Translations under genes and position numbers: made by a program
DNA from: DATKWV01 sp035529405
GTDB lineage: Bacteria; Planctomycetota; Phycisphaerae; Sedimentisphaerales; Anaerobacaceae
Direction of reading: 5' to 3'
Assembly: GCA_035529405.1 (NCBI GenBank)
Contig: DATKWV010000037.1
Span: 1 to 15,356 of the forward strand
DNA length: 15,356 nt
The notes under the pieces: generated by a model
The model's input: only the letters and a program-made list of their open reading frames with translations
Database searches by the model: none
Told to the model about the DNA's origin: nothing
Shown here: piece by piece, positions 1 to 6,828 of the stretch
Numbering within the stretch: the stretch's first letter is position 1
How the letters are laid out: every line of letters starts with the position of its first letter

Positions 1-886
1 GACCACCGCTTAATTCTTTTATTAAAGCTGTCTTCTGCAGGTTTTCGGCGGTCTTTAAAAAATGTATTACCGCCAGTGTCAACTTGGTTTTGGCGGCGTC
101 GGTGCCCAGCGTTTTTCCGGTTTTGTCCTGGTCACCGATTATATCAAGTAAATCATCCGCAATCTGAAATCCTATACCGGCGTTGAGCCCGAAATCCGCA
201 AGAGCCTGTCTTTGTCTTTGGTTGGCACCTGCAACAAGGCCGCCAACCACACATGAACTGCTGAAAAGAACCGCGCTTTTTTCCGTGATTATGTCAATGT
301 ATTCCGACTCGCTCAGCGACCACACCTTTTTGTCTTTAGCCCGTGCTATCTGCCGCAGTTCCCCTTCGCAGGTTCTTACCGCACAATCCGCAATCACGGC
401 ACTGAGTTCAGGCCGTAAATCGGCGCTCATTTTGAAAACTTCGCCAAGCAGTAAATCCCCAAGCAGAACCGCCGACTCGTTACCCCACAGGCTGTTTATA
501 GTCGCCCTTTGCCGCCGTTGGAGACCCCCGTCTATGACATCGTCGTGCAGAAGTGTGGCGTTATGAATCAGCTCAATTACAGCCGCTGCCCGGATAAGCA
601 CGTCGGAATGCCGGCTGCCGTCATAAGAGCCTGTCGATGGCTGCGATTGCTTTTTTTGCCGCTGACTGCTTATGAGCCTGTGCGATAACAAAACAAGTCC
701 GGGCCTGAGCATCTTGCCTGTGCATATCTGCCTGCGAAGATATGACAGCATATCGCCGGTAGCGCCGTTTAATCCCGACAGGGATGAGTCTGCCAGTAAA
801 GAGTCTATTACTTGCCTTACTTCGGCAAGCTGGGTATCGATAAGCTTGAAAGCCGCAGGCACACACGTATTGGCCGCTCTTTGCAT
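1..886 (-). CDS. Polyprenyl diphosphate synthase (trans, long-chain type), 3' end cut by window edge
   Basis: Condenses isopentenyl diphosphate units onto an allylic primer to make the long isoprenoid chain of quinones or related lipids (IspB/HepT family, cytoplasmic). I read 295 residues before the window ends; the family usually has about 320-340, so only the C-terminus is missing. Visible motifs are GKMLRP (57-62), the first aspartate-rich motif HDDVID (114-119), an RR pair (124-125), GNESAVLLGD (135-144), the second aspartate-rich motif QIADDLLD (241-248), and Lys residues 266/268 in the pyrophosphate-binding segment. Residue -5 from the first DDxxD is Ala110; in this family a small residue there goes with long products, so a C30-C50 chain is inferred. 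ATG at 886 is the first in-frame ATG after the ilvE stop, 37 bases away, with no clear Shine-Dalgarno. A polar Gln/Ser-rich insert lies at about 72-97. It is probably the last gene of the lysS-lol-ilvE operon. Confidence 0.9.
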   Translation of the reverse strand, partial: MQRAANTCVPAAFKLIDTQLAEVRQVIDSLLADSSLSGLNGATGDMLSYLRRQICTGKMLRPGLVLLSHRLISSQRQKKQSQPSTGSYDGSRHSDVLIRAAAVIELIHNATLLHDDVIDGGLQRRQRATINSLWGNESAVLLGDLLLGEVFKMSADLRPELSAVIADCAVRTCEGELRQIARAKDKKVWSLSESEYIDIITEKSAVLFSSSCVVGGLVAGANQRQRQALADFGLNAGIGFQIADDLLDIIGDQDKTGKTLGTDAAKTKLTLAVIHFLKTAENLQKTALIKELSGG

Positions 887-923
887 AACTACAACTTGGA
901 ACCGATTATGACAAATCCCTGTT

Positions 924-1811
924 TTATTGTTTTGGTTTCTTTGTGACGTGTTTTTCGGTCTTGCCGTGGGCGTATTTGAAGAATTCACTTCTGAGCAGTT
1001 TCGTAATAGGTCCCGGCCTGCCGTCGCCTACGACCCTGCCGTCGATTTCCACCACGCCTATAACCTCCGCCGCCGTGCCCGTAAGGAAAAATTCATCACA
1101 AACATAAAGGTCGAACCTGGTCAGGTTCTGCTGGACCACCTTCAGGTTCTCTTTCACGGCCAATCTCATAACAACCGCCCGCGTTATCCCCTCAAGCGCC
1201 CCCGCCTCCGAAGGCGGCGTATAAACTATCCCGTCCCGTACGATAAAAACGTTGTCTCCGGTGGCTTCAGCCACATACCCCAGGTGGTTATACATAATGG
1301 CTTCGGGGACATTTCTGTCCAGTGCCTCAATCTTTGCCAGTATATTATTGAGGTAATTGAGGCTTTTTATACGCGGCGGCACCGACATCGGATGATTGCG
1401 GACCGTGGCTGCGCTGATAACCTTCATCCCTTTTACGTAAAGCTCCTCGGGATAAAGCTGGATATTATCCGCTATAATGAAAATCCTGCCGTTTTCACAT
1501 ATAAAGGGATTCAGTCCCAGCGTCCCGACGCCGCGGGTAACTCCCAGGCGGATATATCCGTCGATAACATCGTTGGCCTCGACGGTCTTTTCGATGGCCG
1601 CGATGAGCTGCTTTTTGCTCATGGCAATTTCAAGGCGGATAACCTTCGCCGACTCGTACAGCCTTTTTATGTGCGCATCCAGCTCGAATATCCTGCGGTT
1701 GTATATGCGAATGCCCTCGAACACGCCGTCGCCGTAAAGCAACCCGTGGTCAAAAACACTTATTTGAGCATCTGCCTGCTCGACAAGCCTTTTATCAAGC
1801 CAGATTTTCAT
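924..1811 (-). CDS. ilvE: Branched-chain amino acid aminotransferase (class IV, PLP)
   Basis: Transfers the amino group between glutamate and the 2-keto acids of Leu, Ile and Val, the last step of their synthesis (cytoplasm). The 295 residues match the usual size. Motifs run in family order: DHGLLYGDGVFEG (21-33), RLGVTRG (88-94), the PLP-binding lysine K149 in RIKSLNYLNN, YVAEATGDNVF (179-189), and FFLTGTAAEV (241-250) near the C-terminus. Class IV also includes D-amino-acid aminotransferase and aminodeoxychorismate lyase; the IKSLNYLNN and GTAAEV segments favour IlvE, but substrate cannot be proved by eye. The C-terminus is a short Lys-rich tail. ATG at 1811 is preceded by GGAG about 9 bases upstream, a plausible ribosome site. 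The gene lies 35 bases after lolD and 37 before the prenyl synthase, so co-transcription is likely although the functions differ. Confidence 0.9.
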   Translation of the reverse strand: MKIWLDKRLVEQADAQISVFDHGLLYGDGVFEGIRIYNRRIFELDAHIKRLYESAKVIRLEIAMSKKQLIAAIEKTVEANDVIDGYIRLGVTRGVGTLGLNPFICENGRIFIIADNIQLYPEELYVKGMKVISAATVRNHPMSVPPRIKSLNYLNNILAKIEALDRNVPEAIMYNHLGYVAEATGDNVFIVRDGIVYTPPSEAGALEGITRAVVMRLAVKENLKVVQQNLTRFDLYVCDEFFLTGTAAEVIGVVEIDGRVVGDGRPGPITKLLRSEFFKYAHGKTEKHVTKKPKQ

Positions 1812-1846
1812 TATAATTTCTCCGCCTGGATGTCCTCTTGATTTGT

Positions 1847-2560
1847 TTATGGTGCGGGATGGCGCTGCCGTATCTTTCCGTCCGACAGCACTATTACCCG
1901 CCCGGCCCTGCCGGCCACTTCTTCGTCATGTGTTACCATAACTACTGTCTGGCCGGCCCTGTTCAATCCGCTAATCACCTCCAGGATACCATTTCCTGTC
2001 GCACTGTCAAGGTTTCCCGTCGGTTCATCGGCCAAAAGCAGTTTTGGATTATTCATCAATGCCCTCGCTAAAGCCGTTCTCTGTCTCTCGCCGCCCGACA
2101 GCTGATAAGGCTTATGATTTGCCCTTTCGCCTAATCCCAATTGATTAAGAAGCTCGAATGCCCGCTTTTTCGCACTGCCGCGCCGTATTACCCAGCCTGC
2201 CGCTGTGCTGGAAACCATCGCAGGAAGAAATACATTCTCCAGCACACTCAGTTCGTCCAATAAATGATAGAATTGAAATACAAATCCCACCATTTCATTG
2301 CGAAACTTGTTCAGTTTGCGCCCGTTGATACGGCCCAGGTCCCAGTCTTCGAACCGTACCGTTCCTTTATCAGGCCTGTCCAGCGCGCCTAATATGTGCA
2401 GCAGTGTGCTTTTACCGCTGCCGGAGGCTCCCACTATGGCCACGAATTCCCCGCGCTTGACCGCCAGGTCGAGGCCCTCCAGGACCCTGACTTGTGCGGC
2501 GCCCAGCCGATACGACTTATAAACATTCTCGGCTGTCAATATAATATCTGCATTGCTCAT
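1847..2560 (-). CDS. lolD: ABC transporter ATPase, LolD-like (lipoprotein release)
   Basis: ATP-hydrolysing subunit that would drive the LolC/LolE permease pair to extract outer-membrane lipoproteins from the inner membrane (cytoplasmic face). It has 237 residues, typical for LolD/MacB-type ATPases. Seen: Walker A GASGSGKS (44-51), Q-loop Gln96 in FVFQFYHLL, signature LSGGERQR (154-161), Walker B LLLADEP (174-180) followed by TGNLD, and switch His211 in VTHDE. The frame stays open upstream to 2644, but the ATG at 2560 is preferred: it overlaps the stop of the upstream permease by four bases (ATGA) and the protein from there aligns with a normal N-terminus. The overlap implies translational coupling. 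Related MacB, FtsE and antibiotic-export ATPases have the same motifs; assignment to Lol rests on the two adjoining LolC/E-like permeases. Confidence 0.9.
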   Translation of the reverse strand: MSNADIILTAENVYKSYRLGAAQVRVLEGLDLAVKRGEFVAIVGASGSGKSTLLHILGALDRPDKGTVRFEDWDLGRINGRKLNKFRNEMVGFVFQFYHLLDELSVLENVFLPAMVSSTAAGWVIRRGSAKKRAFELLNQLGLGERANHKPYQLSGGERQRTALARALMNNPKLLLADEPTGNLDSATGNGILEVISGLNRAGQTVVMVTHDEEVAGRAGRVIVLSDGKIRQRHPAP

Positions 2561-3909
2561 AACTGGCTGACCTGCAACGAATCCACCGGCCTTGCTTTCA
2601 TCGCGCGCCTGCTGGCTGCCAACGCGCCCGCTAAGCACACACATATACCAGATAAAACAATTCCGCTCAAGACCTTAAAATCAACCGTATTGGGAATAGC
2701 GTCTATCGCGTAAATGCTTCTGTCCCAAAGCTGAAACCTGAAATGCTCGAAAAGCCAGTCCTCGATACCGTTTATCTTCACCAAGAATAACCATCCGAGA
2801 AACACCCCGACACAGCAGCTTACAGACGCCATTATAAAGGCAAAACACGAAAATAATCCGATTAAATCAACGTTTGAAACACCTATACTCTTGAGGATTC
2901 CTATGTCTTTGCTTTTGTGGCTGATAATCATGTAAAACACCACAAACACTATAAAAACCGTTGTCACCGCCACCAAGGCAAACATCACTATCATCATGGT
3001 CTGCTCTTTTTCCATTGCGGCGATGTATGCGCGTCTGTACTGTTTCCAGTTCTGTACGGTGACATTTTCCAGTTGCGGAACGCTTTTTTTCTCTGCTTTT
3101 ATCTGCGTGGTATAATCGCCCCACAGCCGGCTGACCTTCCTGCTGCCGTTTTCGGGTTTTACACCCTGCCTGAACTTTACAAGCAGCATTGACACGCGTT
3201 TGGGCTGCTGGCCCATACCGCAAAGCATCTGGGCCTGTTCGAACGGCAGGTATATAAGCGAATCGTCAATCCGCGCCAGGCCGCTACGGGCATAGTCGCT
3301 GCAGTAAAATGTCTTTGTATTGACTTCCCCGGCTCCTGCCCTGGCCAGCGCCCCTTTTGCCGTCAGTGGAAAACAACTGACTGCAAGACCCTCCCGGTCC
3401 GGGCCGGCCCCGTAAACATACCCGCCCCTGGCATCACGCGGTAATTTCAGGTCCACTGCTGCTATACAACCCGGAAGGTTCGGGTCATATACGGGCTCGA
3501 AGGCCTTTGAGACTTGTCCTCTGCGGTAATGCAGCATCTTGCCGAAGCCGGTAACCTGACTGTGTCTTACCGGGTCAATACCCATAATTTCAACACCGAC
3601 ACACTGGCCGCTGCCGCCGGGACTGACTAATCCATAGCTTCTTATCACAGCCGAGACAGCCTGGACAAAATCGCAGCCCTCGAGTATCTTTACAAAATCC
3701 TCATATTGCCCGAATCCGACCAGCGACTCGGTTGCGACAACGCAGTCGCCGACAAATTCGTGGTTCTTGCGCTTAAAATCATCCACAAGTCCCGTCATCA
3801 CCGTCATAACCACAACAACGATAAAAACACACAAACTCACAGCCAGCAACGCCAGATAGCTTATCCTTTTCCTGAACATATAACGAAATGCGAGAATGAA
3901 CTTGTACAT
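2557..3909 (-). CDS. lolE: LolC/LolE-family inner-membrane permease (second of pair)
   Basis: Membrane subunit of the probable lipoprotein-releasing ABC transporter. It has 450 residues in the classical 4-TM LolC/E layout: TM1 about 16-40 just after a short basic N-terminus, a large periplasmic domain about 41-302, then TM2 about 304-329, TM3 about 348-376 and TM4 about 412-432. After TM2 comes SKDIGILKSIGVSN (333-346), the cytoplasmic coupling segment typical of FtsX-type permeases. The C-terminus carries ARPVDSLQ, like the conserved end of this family. The frame is open up to 4032, but that would overlap the preceding gene. ATG at 3909 starts 11 bases after that gene's stop and directly precedes a family-typical N-terminus; no Shine-Dalgarno is seen. 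It is rich in Cys for an exported domain (several in 56-230). Which permease is LolC and which LolE cannot be decided from sequence alone. Confidence 0.85.
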   Translation of the reverse strand: MYKFILAFRYMFRKRISYLALLAVSLCVFIVVVVMTVMTGLVDDFKRKNHEFVGDCVVATESLVGFGQYEDFVKILEGCDFVQAVSAVIRSYGLVSPGGSGQCVGVEIMGIDPVRHSQVTGFGKMLHYRRGQVSKAFEPVYDPNLPGCIAAVDLKLPRDARGGYVYGAGPDREGLAVSCFPLTAKGALARAGAGEVNTKTFYCSDYARSGLARIDDSLIYLPFEQAQMLCGMGQQPKRVSMLLVKFRQGVKPENGSRKVSRLWGDYTTQIKAEKKSVPQLENVTVQNWKQYRRAYIAAMEKEQTMMIVMFALVAVTTVFIVFVVFYMIISHKSKDIGILKSIGVSNVDLIGLFSCFAFIMASVSCCVGVFLGWLFLVKINGIEDWLFEHFRFQLWDRSIYAIDAIPNTVDFKVLSGIVLSGICVCLAGALAASRRAMKARPVDSLQVSQL

Positions 3910-3920
3910 ATATAAGACTG

Positions 3921-5255
3921 CTATTCGTACCTTAAAATATCGACAGGCCGTGTCCTGGCAGCGATGAACGCTGGAATCAGCGCGCCCGCGCAGGCCGCGG
4001 CAACCGCTAACGAAGCTATCACCACAGCCCACATCCAGTCAACCTCGCTGGGTATCCTGCTGAACATATAAACGCTGCTTTTCCACAGCTTCAAACCGAA
4101 TACTATCCGCACCCACTGCTCAATGGTATTTATATTCCTTGTCACCACATAACCGGCTATAACGCCAAAAGCCGAACCAATCACACCCACGAAACCGCCG
4201 AATCCGATAAAAAGCCACGCCACCGACCCGCTTGCTGCGCCGCAGCTTTTTACTATCGCTATATCTTTTTGTCGCGTTATGACCATCATATAGAAAATGC
4301 AGAATATCAGCACAACCACGCTGAGGCTTACAATCCCGAATATCACCAGCAAAAGCCCCATCTGCTTACGAAGCTCGGCTATGTACATGCTCTGCATCTG
4401 CTTAGCTGTAGTGATTGTGGTTGCTTCTATAAGGTAACTGCCCCACCCCAGTTGCTGCTGTGCAAAGCCGGCCCAGATACTTCTGACCTGCCGGACAACA
4501 GCATCAGGCTCAAACCCTTGCGCTAATTTGATTTGAATCTGGTCGGCAACGGGGCCGCTTTCCTGCGGATACAGGGCCTTCTGCACTTCTTCGATGGGCA
4601 GGTATATAAACCTTTTATCGAGGTCATACACGCCCGTGAAAACCACGTCCTTGATGGTAAACGGTATCACTTTCCTTTTAATGGTTTGCTGCTGGTCCTG
4701 GCCTATTACGGTGCCGGTGGTAAGTACAACCTGCCTGCCGAGCATATTTTCAATCACTTCGGTGTCATACTCGTCGGTCTGCTCGTCTGGTTCAGCCAGA
4801 ACGCCGATACCGACAAATCCGCCTGTTGCCTGCGGCTGGTGTAAAATTTCAAAAGACAATTGCCCTGCAGAATCTTTGGCCTTCATTAAAAAACGCCTGA
4901 AAGCCGTAACTTTTGCCCGTGATTGGGGTTCGATTCCCCACAGGTGAACAGCGCGGACGTTTCCTGCGCCTGTGTGCAGCAGTCCCTGGCCGAACAAAGT
5001 CGGCGTGGCCGCCTCCACGAATGCCTGTTCTTCCAGGCGCTTTATGAAGTCGCTGTAGTTGGCGAACCGTACCGGCGGCGCAACAATCACATCCCCTATA
5101 CAGTCAACCGCGCTTTGCTCGAAGGCATTGATAAAACCGGTAAAAAGACTGGCCACAACCACCAGAAGAGCGACCGAAACCCCGACAGCGGTGATGCTCA
5201 ATAATACTATTCTCTTCTTGCGAAGATACCTTAACCACAAAAAGAATTTTAACAT
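3921..5255 (-). CDS. lolC: LolC/LolE-family inner-membrane permease (first of pair)
   Basis: Partner permease of the probable LolCDE complex, which moves mature lipoproteins from the inner membrane toward a periplasmic carrier. It has 444 residues: TM1 about 16-42, a MacB-like periplasmic domain about 43-298, TM2 about 300-326, TM3 about 345-372 and TM4 about 407-430. Family marks are WGIEP (106-110) in the periplasmic domain, RQKDIAIVKSCGA (328-340) as cytoplasmic coupling segment, MFSRIPSEVDW (397-407) before TM4 and RPVDILRYE at the very end. It starts at ATG 5255, 30 bases after lysS, without a visible Shine-Dalgarno. The next permease is a diverged paralogue of similar length, so the pair fits a heterodimeric LolC-LolE arrangement. 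Less likely alternatives are a MacB-type exporter or another FtsX-family transporter. Confidence 0.87.
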   Translation of the reverse strand: MLKFFLWLRYLRKKRIVLLSITAVGVSVALLVVVASLFTGFINAFEQSAVDCIGDVIVAPPVRFANYSDFIKRLEEQAFVEAATPTLFGQGLLHTGAGNVRAVHLWGIEPQSRAKVTAFRRFLMKAKDSAGQLSFEILHQPQATGGFVGIGVLAEPDEQTDEYDTEVIENMLGRQVVLTTGTVIGQDQQQTIKRKVIPFTIKDVVFTGVYDLDKRFIYLPIEEVQKALYPQESGPVADQIQIKLAQGFEPDAVVRQVRSIWAGFAQQQLGWGSYLIEATTITTAKQMQSMYIAELRKQMGLLLVIFGIVSLSVVVLIFCIFYMMVITRQKDIAIVKSCGAASGSVAWLFIGFGGFVGVIGSAFGVIAGYVVTRNINTIEQWVRIVFGLKLWKSSVYMFSRIPSEVDWMWAVVIASLAVAAACAGALIPAFIAARTRPVDILRYE

Positions 5256-5285
5256 AAGTGGTTGGTGACTCGTAACCGATTTGAT

Positions 5286-6755
5286 TCACGATTTACGATC
5301 CACGTCCCTTAAAAGTGGAAATAAAATAACGTCACGAATGGTCGCAGCGCCGGTCAGAATCATTACGAGCCTGTCGATTCCGATACCCAGCCCCCCTGCC
5401 GGCGGCATACCGTACTTCAATGCCGTTATAAAGTCCCGGTCCATCCTGGCCATTGTTTCGTCCTGGCCGCGAAGCTGAAGACCGAAATTCTCCTCCTGCA
5501 CCGCAGGGTCGTTAAGCTCCGTGTATGCGTTGGCTATCTCCATACCTGCTATATAAAGCTCGAACCGCTCGGCATACGCCGGGTCGTCTTTTCTTTGCCT
5601 TGTCAACGGGCAAAGTTGCGCAGGGTAATCCAGCACAAAGGTCGGGTTTACAAGCTGCCGCTCAACCGTCGCCTCGAACACCTTGTTGACCACTACCACG
5701 TCGTCCATTGCCTTGTGCTGTATGTCTAATTGCTCGGCCCTGCTTCGTACAGCCCCGATATCATCGATATTACAGCCGCTGTGCTGCTTAAAAAGTTCGC
5801 TGTATTTTACCCGCCGCCACGGCCGATGCAAATCAATGCTCATATTGTCAAATTCAACCTGTGTGTTTTCGCAGAATTCCTCGACCAGCAGGGCGGCCAT
5901 TTCCTCCGCAAGGTCCAACATCACCTCGTAGTCGGCATAAGCCTGGTAAACCTCAAGCATCGTAAACTCCGGGTTGTGCTGCCTGCTGAGGCCTTCGTTG
6001 CGGAAATTACGGTTGATTTCGAACACCTTTTCCATCCCGCCGACCAGAAGTCTTTTGAGAAAAAGCTCCGGCGCAATCCGCAAAAACAAATCCATCCCCA
6101 GACTGTTATGGTGGGTGACAAACGGTTTTGCCGCAGCGCCGCCGGGTGTTTCCTGCATCATAGGTGTCTCCACTTCCAGGAATCCTCGCTGCTGCAGAAA
6201 ATCTCGAATTGCCGATATAATCCGGCTGCGTTTCTTGAAGCGCTGCATTACCTCCGGGTTGGCCCAGAGGTCCACATATCTTTGCCTGTACCGAAGGTCA
6301 ATATCGCTGAGGCCGTGAAATTTTTCGGGCGGCTGAAGCAGTGATTTACTCAGCAGCGTCAGGCTCTCGACCCAAATTGTCAGTTCCCCCGTCCTGGTCT
6401 GTCCGAGCCCGCCTTCTGCGCCGATTATATCGCCAAGCTCAAGCAGTTTCACAAGTGCCCACTGCCCGCCGACAAGCTGCTTGCTGATACCGATTTGAAT
6501 GGTACCGCTGCTGTCGCGCAGCGTTATAAAAATCAGCTTTCCGATGTCCCGCAGCAAAACTATTCTGCCGGCGCATCTGCCCCGCTGGCTTTCGTCGCCC
6601 TGCTTATATGTTGCCCTGACCTGGGCCGCAGGCTCTGCGTTTTCGTATCTGCCGCCGTAAGGCTCTATCCCCAGTTCCCTGATGCTCGACAACTTCTGCT
6701 GCCTTTGCAATTCGAATTTATCGCCCCCCTTCTGTGCTTTCATTTTTCCTGCCAT
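5286..6755 (-). CDS. lysS: Lysyl-tRNA synthetase, class II
   Basis: Charges tRNA-Lys with lysine (cytoplasm). The protein has 489 residues, near the usual size. The N-terminal OB-fold anticodon-binding domain is visible at about 58-140 (GRIVLLRDIGKLIFITLRD). The catalytic core has motif 1 around 175-200 ending in LEVETPMMQ, motif 2 at 244-268 (VFEINRNFRNEG, then HNPEFTMLE), and motif 3 at 454-468 (GGLGIGIDRLVMILT). The OB domain excludes the truncated EpmA paralogue. Start choice is uncertain: ATG at 6755 has AAAGGAA about 11 bases upstream, while the ATG at 6743 has AGGA at ideal close spacing. The frame extends to 6815, but that stretch contains an intergenic palindrome and is not LysS-like. 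It leads the tight lysS-lolC-lolE-lolD cluster; I recall lysS next to lol genes in other Gram-negatives, notably deltaproteobacteria. Confidence 0.95.
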   Translation of the reverse strand: MAGKMKAQKGGDKFELQRQQKLSSIRELGIEPYGGRYENAEPAAQVRATYKQGDESQRGRCAGRIVLLRDIGKLIFITLRDSSGTIQIGISKQLVGGQWALVKLLELGDIIGAEGGLGQTRTGELTIWVESLTLLSKSLLQPPEKFHGLSDIDLRYRQRYVDLWANPEVMQRFKKRSRIISAIRDFLQQRGFLEVETPMMQETPGGAAAKPFVTHHNSLGMDLFLRIAPELFLKRLLVGGMEKVFEINRNFRNEGLSRQHNPEFTMLEVYQAYADYEVMLDLAEEMAALLVEEFCENTQVEFDNMSIDLHRPWRRVKYSELFKQHSGCNIDDIGAVRSRAEQLDIQHKAMDDVVVVNKVFEATVERQLVNPTFVLDYPAQLCPLTRQRKDDPAYAERFELYIAGMEIANAYTELNDPAVQEENFGLQLRGQDETMARMDRDFITALKYGMPPAGGLGIGIDRLVMILTGAATIRDVILFPLLRDVDRKS

Positions 6756-6786
6756 ACCGCCAAAAATTCCTTTTGACCAAACCGAC

Positions 6787-6806
6787 CCGGCACCAGCTGG
6801 TGCTGG
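6787..6806. repeat. 20-base near-perfect palindrome between the S41 protease gene and lysS
   Basis: Bases 6790-6803 (GCACCAGCTGGTGC) form an exact 14-base palindrome. Extending to 6787-6806 gives one G/T mismatch and two more pairs. It lies in the 73-base spacer, 22 bases after the S41 stop and 32 bases before the lysS ATG on the minus strand. It could be a dimeric repressor operator or an RNA hairpin in the lysS leader. No U-run follows it, so it is not a standard terminator. Confidence 0.5.
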
Positions 6807-6828
6807 GCAGACCAATTAAGCCGCAAAT

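Noticed and set aside
927..1841. A 304-codon open frame on the plus strand across all of ilvE
   Set aside because: It is in codon-for-codon register with ilvE, so it is open simply because ilvE lacks TTA, CTA and TCA codons in this stretch. It has no family features or ribosome site, and ilvE is unmistakable.
4923..4942. A tRNA T-arm look-alike (TGGGG TTCGATT CCCCA) on the plus strand
   Set aside because: No matching acceptor, D or anticodon arm stands upstream, and no CCA follows. The bases encode the conserved WGIEP segment of the LolC-like permease on the other strand.
5730..6344. A 204-codon plus-strand frame inside lysS
   Set aside because: It is again the in-register complement of a well-supported gene, with low-complexity, Arg/His-rich translation.
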